Part shown: positions 1 to 7,970 of the stretch, piece by piece | How the letters are laid out: every line of letters starts with the position of its first letter | Numbering within the stretch: the stretch's first letter is position 1 | Origin: Bradyrhizobium sp. SRS-191 | GTDB lineage: Bacteria > Pseudomonadota > Alphaproteobacteria > Rhizobiales > Xanthobacteraceae | Assembly: GCF_024586915.1 (NCBI RefSeq) | Contig: NZ_JANBVS010000022.1 | Coordinates: 61,103-125,102, forward strand | Length of the DNA: 64,000 bases | Direction: 5' to 3' | The notes under the pieces: model-generated | Database searches by the model: none | Told to the model about the DNA's origin: nothing | The model's input: the letters and a program-made list of their open reading frames with translations, nothing else | Translations under genes and position numbers: made by a program

Positions 1-167
1 CGCCACCGCTCCAGGATCTTGCGGAAGGCGCCCTTGGAGGCGCGGTCGCCGAGGAAGCCGTCCTCGTCCTTTAGCTCGATGTTGAAGCTGTCGATCTCGA
101 CCGACGGCAGCCGCGCGGCCCCGTGACGGGCAATGCCCGTGGTCTTGGTCATGACGTCGTCGGCCAT
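1..167 (-). CDS. N-terminal fragment of an unidentified protein (possibly ROK-type)
   Basis: Only the first 55 codons are inside the window; the gene continues beyond base 1. It starts at an ATG (165-167) and begins MADDVMTKTTGIARHG, followed by an acidic stretch (VEIDSFNIELKDEDGF) and a basic end. From memory this resembles the start of proteins annotated as ROK-family in Bradyrhizobium, but no diagnostic sugar-kinase motif lies in the visible part, so the family call is weak. It is divergent from rplU, with about 390 bases between them. Confidence 0.45.
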   Translation of the reverse strand, partial: MADDVMTKTTGIARHGAARLPSVEIDSFNIELKDEDGFLGDRASKGAFRKILERW

Positions 168-553
168 ATGGTCCCTGCCCTGTCGTGTGGTTGTGCGTTG
201 GGCCCGGACAACGGCGGAGGGAACAGTTTGGTTGCGAGTGAGAGGCGAATAGCGAATGGGGAATAGCGACAAGCAGGGGCGGCGCAGGCTCAACTGCCGC
301 CCCATTCGCATTCGCCCTTTTCCTTGACTCCCCGCCCCTGGCCGCTATAAGTCCTCGATCGACCGGCGCGAGCTTCTCGCGCCGATTGTCGTTGCGCGTA
401 TCGGACAGGCCGCGATGCCTGGGACACGCCGACGCCGGCCTCGATCGGGCCGGACCGGACTCTCTTGGAAATATGAACCATAACGACTGAACAAGAAGCC
501 GACCCGGGGCGTCAGCGCTCTGAGGCCGGGATCGAACACGAAGGATGAGAACG
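168..553. other. Divergent intergenic region and rplU leader
   Basis: This 386-base stretch without a gene separates the minus-strand gene at the window edge from rplU. It holds a sigma70-like promoter (324-351) and then an untranslated leader of about 195 bases. The leader contains two strong hairpins: 365-383 (8-bp stem GGCGCGAG/CTCGCGCC, 3-base loop) and 435-453 (CCGGCC/GGCCGG). I see nothing else in it. Confidence 0.6.
324..351 (+). promoter_or_regulatory. Sigma70-type promoter for rplU-rpmA
   Basis: TTGACT (324-329) and TATAAG (346-351) are separated by 16 bases, close to the housekeeping consensus. Transcription would start near 358 and leave a long structured leader before rplU. Confidence 0.55.
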
Positions 554-937
554 ATGTTCGCAGTCATCAAAACCGGCGGCAAGCAATACCGCGTCGCCCC
601 GGATGATGTGCTCGAGATTGGCAAGATCGACGGTGAACCCGGCACGATCGTGCAGCTGAACGAGGTGCTGGTGGTCGGTGGCGACACTCCGGTGCTGGGC
701 ATTCCGGCCGTGGCCGGCGCGTCCGTGGCCGTCGAGGTGCTGGACCACAAGCGTGGCCCCAAGGTCATCGCGTTCAAGAAGCGCCGCCGCAAGAATTCCC
801 GCCGCAAGCGCGGCTACCGGGACGAGCTGACCCTGGTCCGCGTCTCGGAGATTCTGACCGACAACGCCAAGCCGACCAAGGGCCCGCGCCCGAAGAAGGC
901 CAAGGCGGAAGCCCCGGCGGCCGACGCCGCCGAGTAA
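554..937 (+). CDS. rplU: 50S ribosomal protein L21
   Basis: L21 of the large ribosomal subunit, which binds 23S rRNA. The protein opens with the family signature MFAVIKTGGKQYRVA and has the lysine/arginine-rich RNA-binding stretch (FKKRRRKNSRRKRGYRDE) around residues 74-91. At 127 residues it is longer than the ~103 of E. coli because of an Ala/Glu-rich tail (EAPAADAAE). An in-frame ATG lies at 545, but AAGGA at 541-545 sits at the right distance from the ATG at 554, which also gives the conserved N-terminus, so 554 was chosen. Transcribed with rpmA, as is usual in bacteria. Confidence 0.97.
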   Translation: MFAVIKTGGKQYRVAPDDVLEIGKIDGEPGTIVQLNEVLVVGGDTPVLGIPAVAGASVAVEVLDHKRGPKVIAFKKRRRKNSRRKRGYRDELTLVRVSEILTDNAKPTKGPRPKKAKAEAPAADAAE

Positions 938-1075
938 GCGTGCCGGCGCGCGTCTCGCGCGCCGCATTGGCTTGATCCTCATCATCAGCGGATTTTTTTG
1001 TCCGCGCAGGTTGCAATTGTGAATGATCCCTTAGCGGAATCGCGCTAATGGTGATCTCGAGATCGGAGACGAGCG

Positions 1076-1345
1076 ATGGCTCATAAAAAGGCAGGCGGTT
1101 CATCCCGCAACGGACGCGACTCCAAGGGCAAGCGCCTCGGCATCAAGGCGTTCGGCGGCGAGCGCGTGATTCCCGGCAACATCATTGCGCGTCAGCGCGG
1201 CACGACCTGGCATCCCGGCCTCAACGTCGGCATGGGCACGGACCACACGATCTTTTCGAAAATCGAGGGCGTCGTCGAGTTCCATGACCGTGCCAACCGC
1301 ACGTTCATCTCGGTACGTCCGGTACTCGCCGAAGCTGCTGAGTAA
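1076..1345 (+). CDS. rpmA: 50S ribosomal protein L27
   Basis: L27 lies near the peptidyl-transferase centre of the 50S subunit. All 89 residues fit the family: the N-terminus MAHKKAGGSSRNGRDS is the mature-type start with no Firmicutes-style cleaved leader, followed by the conserved core RQRGTTWHPG. GGAGA precedes the ATG. It follows rplU after about 140 bases that contain an 8-bp GC hairpin (945-963) without a T-run, and it ends just before a clear terminator, closing the rplU-rpmA unit. Confidence 0.98.
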   Translation: MAHKKAGGSSRNGRDSKGKRLGIKAFGGERVIPGNIIARQRGTTWHPGLNVGMGTDHTIFSKIEGVVEFHDRANRTFISVRPVLAEAAE

Positions 1346-1408
1346 CATACGGTGGAACAATTCGCATCCGCCGGGTCCTGACAAACCGGCGGAGCACCAG
1401 ATGGCTCC

Positions 1409-1446
1409 AGGGGAGGCGGGACAACCGGCCTCCCCTTTTCATTTTC
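1409..1446 (+). terminator. Rho-independent terminator after rpmA
   Basis: A 9-bp stem AGGGGAGGC (1409-1417) / GCCTCCCCT (1428-1436) is followed by TTTTCATTTT. It lies 64 bases after the rpmA stop codon. Confidence 0.8.
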
Positions 1447-1484
1447 GCTGATCGATTGATCCCGAAGCGTCGATGGAGCCCGAC

Positions 1485-2072
1485 ATGCTGCAGGACATCA
1501 CCACTCCCACCTTGCGCGAGGCGAGACCTTGCGTGCTCGAGACGCCCAGGCTGACCTTGCGTCCGCCCGTGCTCGCGGACGCCGCGGCCATCGCCCGGAT
1601 CGCCAATGACCGGCGCATTGCCGAGAACACCCGCCGCCTGCCGCATCCCTATTCCGAGGTCGATGCCGCCCGCTTCGTGCGGTCGCTGGAGCAGAGCGCC
1701 GAGACCGTGTTCCTGATCGCGCATCTGGATGCGCCGATCGGCATGATCAGCATCAACCGGCCGGCGTCCGGCCGGGCCGAGCTCGGCTACTGGCTGGGCG
1801 TCGACTCTTGGGGCCGTGGCTTCGGCACCGAGGCCGCGCGGGCTGTGATCGATGACTTCTTCGGGGGTAGCGAGGACAATCTGCTGATCGGGCACGCCCG
1901 CGTCAGCAACCCGGCCTCGCGCAATGTGCTGGAGAAGTGCGGCTTCCAATGGACCGGCGTCGAGCTGCACCGCTTCGAGGTGATCGGCTCGTCGGCGCCG
2001 GTCGATGCCTTCCGTCTGACGCGCGGGGCGTGGTCGTCGCTGAAGGCGCGGGCCAATACGGGACGGCGGTAG
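1485..2072 (+). CDS. GNAT-family N-acetyltransferase (RimJ/RimL type)
   Basis: The 195-residue protein has a typical RimJ-like layout: ETPRLTLRPP near the start, then the acetyl-CoA motif around WGRGFGTEAARAVI, then NPASRNVLEKCGF, the usual last helix-strand of this group. It probably moves an acetyl group from acetyl-CoA to an amino group; the substrate cannot be read from sequence. ATG 1473 is also in frame, but GGAG at 1475-1478 is correctly spaced for the ATG at 1485. It stands alone between the rpmA terminator and a repeat region. Confidence 0.85.
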   Translation: MLQDITTPTLREARPCVLETPRLTLRPPVLADAAAIARIANDRRIAENTRRLPHPYSEVDAARFVRSLEQSAETVFLIAHLDAPIGMISINRPASGRAELGYWLGVDSWGRGFGTEAARAVIDDFFGGSEDNLLIGHARVSNPASRNVLEKCGFQWTGVELHRFEVIGSSAPVDAFRLTRGAWSSLKARANTGRR

Positions 2073-2139
2073 GCCCGGCTGCCGCTGCACGAAAGGTGTC
2101 GTCCCCGGGATAGGCCCAAACCGCTTGCTCCACTAATGG

Positions 2140-2255
2140 TGTCGTCCCTGCGAACGCAGGGACCCATAACCACCGGCCATGGCGAGGCAGGCAACTGGCA
2201 GCCCCGTCCCTCGATAGCTCCCGCGGTATGGGTCCCTGCGTTCGCAGGGACGACA
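2140..2255. repeat. Long inverted repeat with perfect 29-bp arms
   Basis: The arms 2140-2168 and 2227-2255 are exact reverse complements over 29 bases. Each arm is itself nearly palindromic around CCTGCGAACGCAGG. Related arms (GTCGTCCC...GGGACCCAT) recur at 2292-2415, 55666-55789 and 62357-62480, so this is a dispersed family. No transposase is present. Confidence 0.85.
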
Positions 2256-2291
2256 GCGTTGGCGGGGTGAGAGATCGGCCAAACACTCCGC

Positions 2292-2415
2292 TGTCGTCCC
2301 GGCCTTGAGCCGGGACCCATAGCCACCGAAGCTGATGTTAGGCCGAGTTGGAGCGACAATCGCGCATCACCGCAGGCGCTGCGGAGTCTGGGTCCCGGCG
2401 TTCGCCGGGACGACG
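2292..2415. repeat. Dispersed inverted repeat, GTCGTCCCGG family
   Basis: The left arm starts TGTCGTCCCGGCC and ends GGGACCCATA (to 2321). The right arm TGGGTCCCGGCG...GGGACGACG runs 2389-2415. The arms are imperfect partners, since the left carries TTGAGC and the right GTTCGC at the centre. With the preceding repeat this fills the 356-base gap between the GNAT gene and the convergent transporter gene. Confidence 0.75.
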
Positions 2416-2428
2416 GCGGTGGGTGCGG

Positions 2429-3346
2429 CTACACCGGCGGATTTACCGCACCCTGGCCCTGCCCCAGGCTGCGCTCGCGCAAATAGATGTACAGCCCCGC
2501 GCCGATGATGATGACCGCGCCGACGATCGTCGCCGGATGGGGCACGTCGCCGAATACGACGAAGCCGAACAGCACGGCCCAGATGATCATGGTGTACTGA
2601 TAGGGCACGACCACCGAGGCCGGGGCGAGCTTCAGCGAGCGGTTGACGCAGAACAGCGCGGTCACCGAGATGAGGCCGGCGGCGGCGAACAGCACCAGGC
2701 TGCCGGGGGTCGGCGTCACCCAGCCGAAGGTGGACATGGCGGCGCCGAGCAGGAAGGTGCCGACGAATTGCGAGGACGCCATCACGATGTCCGGCGTCGA
2801 CCGCAGCGAGCGCGTGATCAGCATCAACACGGCGAAGGACAGACTGCCGCCAAGCGCGATCAGCGCCGGCAGGCTGAAGGTCTGCGCCGACGGACGGAGC
2901 GCGATCAGCACGCCGCAGAAGCCGATCAGGATCGCGGTCCAGCGCCGCCAGCCGACATGCTCGCGCAGCACCAGCGCCGACAGCGCGGTGACGAAGATCG
3001 GGCCCGCGAGATAGTAGGTGATCACATCGGCGAGCGGCAGATACACGGTGGCCAGGAAGAACGCCGCGACTTCCAAGGTCGACAGGATCACGCGCACCAG
3101 CTGCAGCCAGGGCCGCTCCAGCTGCAGGAAGGCGGCGCGGTTGCGCCACATGAACGGCGCGAGCAGCAGCAACGCAGCACAGGCGCGCAGCCACAAGAGC
3201 TGGCCGACGGCATAGGTCGACACCAGGAACTTGCCCAAGGCGTCGCCGAACGAGAACATCGCAATCGACAGCAGCATGAGGCCGATGCCGGCCAGCCGGG
3301 CCGAGCGTTCGTCGTTGGCGGTCGAGATTCGGGAGAGCACGCTCAT
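2429..3346 (-). CDS. EamA/DMT-family transporter
   Basis: The 305-residue integral membrane protein has about ten hydrophobic segments in two halves, typical of the drug/metabolite transporter superfamily (two EamA repeats). Recognisable pieces are SFGDALGKFLVS near the first helix, LADVITYYLAGPIFVTALSAL in the first repeat (written here as part of a longer run) and FGDVPHPATIVGAVIIIGAG in the last. It probably exports a small metabolite; the substrate is unknown. It is convergent with the upstream acetyltransferase and divergent from obgE. Confidence 0.85.
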   Translation of the reverse strand: MSVLSRISTANDERSARLAGIGLMLLSIAMFSFGDALGKFLVSTYAVGQLLWLRACAALLLLAPFMWRNRAAFLQLERPWLQLVRVILSTLEVAAFFLATVYLPLADVITYYLAGPIFVTALSALVLREHVGWRRWTAILIGFCGVLIALRPSAQTFSLPALIALGGSLSFAVLMLITRSLRSTPDIVMASSQFVGTFLLGAAMSTFGWVTPTPGSLVLFAAAGLISVTALFCVNRSLKLAPASVVVPYQYTMIIWAVLFGFVVFGDVPHPATIVGAVIIIGAGLYIYLRERSLGQGQGAVNPPV

Positions 3347-3547
3347 GATCGGGCTGCCTTATCAGGCGAGACTGACCGGCTCCAGCCCTTCCGCCAAAGG
3401 CGTGGCGCAGCCCTGCCGCAACCCCGGCGCAACGCTCGCCCACCCCTTGCGCAACGCTGAGATACCGCTCGAAATTAAGGCTCCGGGCCGAATTAACCCC
3501 ATTCCGCGGTTGCCGTGGCGGCCCGGCTCGCCTACGTAGGGCGCATC

Positions 3548-4618
3548 ATGAAATTCCTCGATGAAGCCAAGGTCTATGTGCGCTCCGGCGACGGCGGCAA
3601 CGGTTGCGTTGCGTTCCGGCGCGAGAAGTTCATCGAGTTCGGCGGCCCGAACGGCGGCAATGGCGGCCGCGGCGGCGACGTCATCATCGAGGCCGTCGAC
3701 GGCCTCAACACCCTGATTGATTATCGCTACCAGCAGCATTTCAAGGCCCAGCGCGGCGGCAACGGCTCCGGCAAGGACTGTCATGGCGCCGGCGGCAAGT
3801 CGGTGGTTCTCAAGGTTCCCGTCGGAACCCAGATCTTCGACGAGGACCGGGAGACCCTGATCCACGACTTCACCGCGGTTGGCGAGCGTTTCGTGCTGTC
3901 CGAGGGCGGCAATGGCGGCTTCGGCAATGCCCATTTCAAGTCGCCGACCAACCGGGCGCCGCGCCACGCCAACCCGGGCCAGCCCGGCGAGGAGCGCTGG
4001 ATCTGGCTGCGCATGAAGCTGATCGCCGATGCCGGCCTGGTCGGCCCGCCGAACGCCGGCAAGTCGACCTTCCTGTCGAAGGTGTCGGCCGCGAAGCCGA
4101 AGATCGCGGACTATCCGTTCACCACCCTGCATCCGCAGCTCGGCGTCGTGAACGCCGATGGCCGCGAGTTCGTGCTGGCCGACATTCCCGGCCTGATCGA
4201 AGGCGCGCATGAGGGCGCCGGCCTCGGCGACCGCTTCCTCGGCCATGTCGAGCGCTGCCGCGTGCTGCTGCATCTGGTCGACGCCACCTGCGAGCATGCC
4301 GGCAAGGCCTACAAGACCGTGCGGCACGAGCTCGAAGCCTATGCCGGCGAGCTGACCGACAAGGTCGAGATCGTCGCACTGAACAAGATCGACGCGGTCG
4401 ATCCGGACGAGCTGAAGAAGCAGAAGGATCGGTTGAAGCGCGCGGCGAAGAAGACGCCGCTGCTGATCTCCGGCGCGACCGGGGACGGCGTCAAGGAAGC
4501 CTTGCGCAAGCTCGCCGACATCATCGTCGAGCAGCCGGTCTCCAACAAAGCCAGGAGCACGGCCGAGACGGCCGCGACCGAGGAGCCGTGGGCGGCGCCG
4601 ACGCCACCGCAAGGTTGA
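3548..4618 (+). CDS. obgE: GTPase ObgE/CgtA
   Basis: An essential GTPase of late 50S assembly and stress signalling. Residues 1-158 are the glycine-rich Obg fold (MKFLDEAKVYVRSGDGGNG and many GG pairs). The G domain follows: P-loop GPPNAGKS (166-173), switch threonines near 192, DIPGLIEGA (212-220), NKID (279-282) and SGATGDG. Length 356 residues with a short C-terminal tail. The reading frame is open further upstream, but ATG 3548 gives the conserved start. It sits between the ribosomal protein genes and proB as in many proteobacteria. A 13-bp inverted repeat overlaps its stop codon. Confidence 0.97.
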   Translation: MKFLDEAKVYVRSGDGGNGCVAFRREKFIEFGGPNGGNGGRGGDVIIEAVDGLNTLIDYRYQQHFKAQRGGNGSGKDCHGAGGKSVVLKVPVGTQIFDEDRETLIHDFTAVGERFVLSEGGNGGFGNAHFKSPTNRAPRHANPGQPGEERWIWLRMKLIADAGLVGPPNAGKSTFLSKVSAAKPKIADYPFTTLHPQLGVVNADGREFVLADIPGLIEGAHEGAGLGDRFLGHVERCRVLLHLVDATCEHAGKAYKTVRHELEAYAGELTDKVEIVALNKIDAVDPDELKKQKDRLKRAAKKTPLLISGATGDGVKEALRKLADIIVEQPVSNKARSTAETAATEEPWAAPTPPQG

Positions 4619-4651
4619 GCTCAGCAAGGCTGAGCTGAAGCTCAACCTTGC
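4609..4651. repeat. Inverted repeat spanning the obgE stop codon
   Basis: GCAAGGTTGAGCT (4609-4621) and AGCTCAACCTTGC (4639-4651) are perfect 13-bp partners, and the obgE TGA lies in the left arm. The inner part contains a second short repeat (CAGC/GCTG). No T-run follows on the plus strand, so it is not a standard terminator. It could be a 3'-end stabiliser or an attenuator before proB. Confidence 0.6.
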
Positions 4652-4779
4652 CTCGCGGGCCCCGGCTTGCGACACTCCGCCGCGATCTCTCACTGCATAG
4701 CCCCGTCCCGCGCGGACCGCGTCTCAATCACGCAACCGCTGGTCTCGCGACGCGGGCTCGAACCGACCCCGTATCTGCC

Positions 4780-5919
4780 ATGGCACCCCGTCTCGAAAAT
4801 TTCCGCCGTATCGTCGTCAAGGTCGGCTCGTCGCTGCTGGTCGATTCTGAGGCCGGCGAGGTCCGCGCCTCCTGGCTCGCGGCGCTGGCCGCCGACATCG
4901 CGCGGCTGCATGGCCGCGGCTGCGAGGTGCTGGTGGTGTCGTCGGGCTCGATCGCGCTCGGCCGCAGCCGCTTGAGACTGCCGCGGGGGCCCTTGAAGCT
5001 GGAGGAGAGCCAGGCGGCGGCCGCCGTCGGCCAGATCGCGCTGGCGCGGATCTGGTCGGAGGTGCTCGGCGCGCATGGCGTCAGCGCCGGCCAGATCCTG
5101 GTGACCCTGCAGGACACCGAGGAGCGCCGCCGCTACCTCAACGCGCGCTCGACCATCGCCAAGCTCCTGGAATGGCGCGCGGTGCCGGTCATCAACGAGA
5201 ACGATACGGTGGCGACCGCCGAGATCCGTTACGGCGACAATGACCGCCTCGCCGCCCGCGTCGCCACCATGGCGAGCGCGGACCTCTTGGTGCTGCTGTC
5301 GGATATCGACGGCCTCTATACCGCGCCGCCTGCGCAGGATCCGAACGCGCGGCTGATCCCGGTGGTCGAGAGCATTACCGCCGACATCGAGGGCATGGCC
5401 GGCAGCGCCGCGTCGGAATTCTCCCGCGGCGGCATGAAGACCAAGATCGAGGCCGCCAAGATCGCCACGACCGGCGGCACCCACATGCTGATCGCATCCG
5501 GCAAGATCGAGCACCCGCTCGCCGCGATCGCCAATGGCGGCCGCTGCACCTGGTTTCTGACCCCGGCCAATCCGGTCACCTCGCGCAAACGCTGGATCGC
5601 GGGCTCGCTGGAGCCGAAGGGCACGCTGACGATCGACGCCGGCGCCGTCAGTGCGCTGCGCGCCGGCAAGAGCCTGCTGCCGGCCGGCGTCATCCGCGTC
5701 GACGGCCAGTTCGCCCGCGGCGATGCCGTGGTGGTGCGCGGCCCCGACACCGACGAGATCGGCCGCGGCCTCGTCGCCTACGACGCCGACGACGCCGAGC
5801 GGATCAAGGGGCGGTCGTCGCCGGATGTCGCGGTGATCTTGGGAATGTCGGGACGAGCCGAGATGATCCACCGCGACGACCTGGTGATCGGCCCGGCGGG
5901 GGTGACATCCGCCGGATAG
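4780..5919 (+). CDS. proB: Glutamate 5-kinase
   Basis: First step of proline synthesis: ATP-dependent phosphorylation of glutamate. The amino-acid-kinase domain shows VKVGSSLL (13-20), SSGSIALG (54-61) and the substrate loop NENDTVATAEIRYGDND. A C-terminal PUA domain lies at about 280-370. Length 379 residues, as expected for the PUA-containing form. The ATG at 4780 fits the family start MAPRLENFRRIVVKVG; the frame stays open upstream without a conserved start. Its usual partner proA follows, but a toxin-antitoxin pair on the other strand lies between them. Confidence 0.97.
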   Translation: MAPRLENFRRIVVKVGSSLLVDSEAGEVRASWLAALAADIARLHGRGCEVLVVSSGSIALGRSRLRLPRGPLKLEESQAAAAVGQIALARIWSEVLGAHGVSAGQILVTLQDTEERRRYLNARSTIAKLLEWRAVPVINENDTVATAEIRYGDNDRLAARVATMASADLLVLLSDIDGLYTAPPAQDPNARLIPVVESITADIEGMAGSAASEFSRGGMKTKIEAAKIATTGGTHMLIASGKIEHPLAAIANGGRCTWFLTPANPVTSRKRWIAGSLEPKGTLTIDAGAVSALRAGKSLLPAGVIRVDGQFARGDAVVVRGPDTDEIGRGLVAYDADDAERIKGRSSPDVAVILGMSGRAEMIHRDDLVIGPAGVTSAG

Positions 5920-5920
5920 G

Positions 5921-6229
5921 CTAGTCCTTGCGTGTCAGCTCACGCTCGAAATCGCGGCCCCCATAGGCGATCGTGATGATCTCAACACGTGTCTTGAGGA
6001 CACGAAAGGCGATCGTGACGCGGCGCTCGAAGCCGATCGTCCGCAGTCCTTTCAGGATATCGTCTCGCCGGATACCCCGTTCAGGGAAATGCTCCAGCGC
6101 CATGCAGGCATCGCGGATCCTCCGCACATAGGCGATGGCAATGGCGGGGCTACTGCGATCCGCGATGTAGTCGTAGAGAGCCGTCAAGTCGGCATCGGCT
6201 TCATCCCGGAAGACGACCTTACGCGCCAC
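5921..6229 (-). CDS. parE: RelE/ParE-superfamily toxin
   Basis: A 102-residue basic protein with the ParE/RelE fold signature: FRDEADADLTALYDYIAD at the start, the central arginines LRTIGFERRVTIAFRV, and the end VEIITIAYGGRDFERELT. Such toxins poison gyrase (ParE) or cleave mRNA (RelE); the sequence does not decide which. It starts at a GTG (6227-6229) overlapping the last 11 bases of the antitoxin gene, the usual sign of translational coupling. It ends one base after the proB stop, tail to tail with proB. Confidence 0.85.
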   Translation of the reverse strand: MARKVVFRDEADADLTALYDYIADRSSPAIAIAYVRRIRDACMALEHFPERGIRRDDILKGLRTIGFERRVTIAFRVLKTRVEIITIAYGGRDFERELTRKD

Positions 6230-6494
6230 GCTTGTTGGCTTTCACACGACGGGCGTGCCGTGCCTCCAGCCGCTCGAACACGGTCTCTGCCGGAATGCTG
6301 GGCTTCTTGTTCGCCAAGGAAGCCTTGACCTTGCTGCGAAGGAAGTCGTCGTAAACCGCTCCACGCTCGTCCAGGGCACGCAGCGCGTCGGCAAAAACAT
6401 CGTTAACGTTCTCGTAATGGCCGTTTTCCAGCTGGCGCTTCAGCATGTCCTGCTGTTTGGCGCTCAGCTCGACCTGAAAAGCTTTGCTCGGCAT
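6219..6494 (-). CDS. parD: ParD-like antitoxin
   Basis: A 91-residue protein that begins MPSKAFQVELSAKQQDML, a beta-strand plus helix typical of the ribbon-helix-helix ParD family. It continues with NGHYENVNDVFADALRAL, matching the conserved helix after the DNA-binding domain, and ends in a charged toxin-binding tail (RHARRVKANKRGA). It should dimerise, bind its own promoter and neutralise the adjacent toxin. It is the first gene of the pair, with an 11-base overlap. Its promoter must lie in the 147 bases shared with the 5' side of proA. Confidence 0.85.
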   Translation of the reverse strand: MPSKAFQVELSAKQQDMLKRQLENGHYENVNDVFADALRALDERGAVYDDFLRSKVKASLANKKPSIPAETVFERLEARHARRVKANKRGA

Positions 6495-6641
6495 CTCGTC
6501 CTGCCTTTGATCCAAGGGCACCATAGCACAGCCATTGCTCGATTTGAGCTTCTCCGATCGCTCTCGACCAGCGTCACCCGCACTTCGCATCCGGCCGTTT
6601 TCCGTGCTACACCATGATCTTAATTCAAGGTTGAAACGCCC

Positions 6642-7931
6642 ATGACCGCGCCTCTCAAAGCCATCGACGGCAGCGCCGATCTGCCCCAGCTGATGAACGA
6701 CCTCGCCCAGCGCGCCCGTGCGGCGGCGCGGGTGCTGGCGCTGGCGCCGGCGGAGCAGAAGAACCGGGCGCTGGAGGCGATGGAGCGGCTGATCCGGGCC
6801 CGCGCTGACGCGATCATTGCTGCCAATGCCGAGGACGTCGCCGAGGCGAAGGCCACCGGCATGGCGGCGTCGTTCCTCGACCGCCTGACGCTGACGCCGG
6901 CGCGAGTCGCCGGAATGGCCGACGGCATCGCCGTGGTGCGCGGCGTCGCCGATCCCGTCGGCGTGGTCACCGAGAGCTGGCAACGGCCGAACGGCATGAC
7001 CATCGAGCGCGTGCGGGTGCCGCTCGGCGTCATCGGCGTGATCTTCGAGAGCCGCCCGAACGTGGCGGCGGATGCCGGCGTGCTGTGCCTGAAGTCCGGC
7101 AATGCGGTGATCCTGCGCGGCGGCTCGGACTCGTTCCGCTCCTGCCGCGCCATCCATGAATGCCTGGTCGACGGCCTCCGCGAGGCCGGCCTGCCGGACG
7201 CGGCAATCACGCTGGTGCCGACGCGCGACCGCGCAGCGGTGGGCCTGCTGCTGTCCGGCCTGAACGGCGGCGTCGACGTCATCGTGCCGCGCGGGGGAAA
7301 AAGCCTCGTCGCGCGCGTCGAGGCCGAGGCGCGGGTGCCGGTGTTCGCGCATCTCGAGGGCGTCAATCACGTCTATGTCGACGGCGCCGCGGATCTCGAC
7401 ATGGCGAAGTCGATCGTGCTGAACGCCAAGATGCGACGCACCGGCGTCTGCGGCGCGGCCGAGACGTTGCTGATCGACCGCGCCTCGCAGGACAAGATCA
7501 AGCCGCTGGTCGACATGCTGATCGGCGCCGGTTGCGAGGTGCGTGGCGACGACGCCATCCGCGCCGCCGATGCGCGGGTGAAGCCGGCCAGCAACGAGGA
7601 TTGGGACACCGAATATCTCGACGCGATCATCGCCGCGAAGATGGTCGACGGCGTCGACGGCGCGATCGCGCATATCCATGCGCACGGCTCCCACCACACC
7701 GATGCGATCGTCACCGCGGACAATGCCGCCGCCGACAAGTTCCTCAATGAAGTGGACTCGGCCATCGTGCTGCACAACGCCTCCACGCAGTTCGCCGATG
7801 GCGGCGAGTTCGGGTTCGGCGCAGAAATTGGCATCGCCACCGGCAAATTCCATGCGCGCGGGCCCGTCGGCGTCGAGCAGCTGACCAGCTTCAAATACCG
7901 CATTCACGGCACCGGTCAGACTCGGCCATGA
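6642..7931 (+). CDS. proA: Gamma-glutamyl phosphate reductase
   Basis: Second enzyme of proline synthesis, reducing glutamyl-5-phosphate with NADPH. Its 429 residues follow the aldehyde-dehydrogenase-like ProA layout: RVPLGVIGVIFESRPN (125-140), the cofactor-site glycines in ILRGGSDS, and catalytic Cys270 in RRTGVCGAAETLL. It ends EQLTSFKYRIHGTGQTRP, as is usual. Because of the intervening pair it is about 720 bases from proB and may have its own promoter near 6500-6640. Confidence 0.97.
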   Translation: MTAPLKAIDGSADLPQLMNDLAQRARAAARVLALAPAEQKNRALEAMERLIRARADAIIAANAEDVAEAKATGMAASFLDRLTLTPARVAGMADGIAVVRGVADPVGVVTESWQRPNGMTIERVRVPLGVIGVIFESRPNVAADAGVLCLKSGNAVILRGGSDSFRSCRAIHECLVDGLREAGLPDAAITLVPTRDRAAVGLLLSGLNGGVDVIVPRGGKSLVARVEAEARVPVFAHLEGVNHVYVDGAADLDMAKSIVLNAKMRRTGVCGAAETLLIDRASQDKIKPLVDMLIGAGCEVRGDDAIRAADARVKPASNEDWDTEYLDAIIAAKMVDGVDGAIAHIHAHGSHHTDAIVTADNAAADKFLNEVDSAIVLHNASTQFADGGEFGFGAEIGIATGKFHARGPVGVEQLTSFKYRIHGTGQTRP

Positions 7932-7970
7932 CAGCCGCATCCTGTGGTTGAGTTGCGGGAGCAGCAGGCG

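Noticed and set aside
2348..3460. Long plus-strand frame opposite the EamA transporter
   Set aside because: It is His/Gln/Arg/Asp-rich low-complexity sequence, the usual shadow of a membrane protein gene on the other strand. The same applies to the long frames opposite atpA, sucA, acnA, ybbP and ftsY.
4745..4779. A tRNA 3'-end-like stretch (CTCGAACCGACCCC...CCA) before proB
   Set aside because: The T-arm does not pair, and no acceptor or anticodon arms lie upstream. The final CCA is simply the start context of proB.
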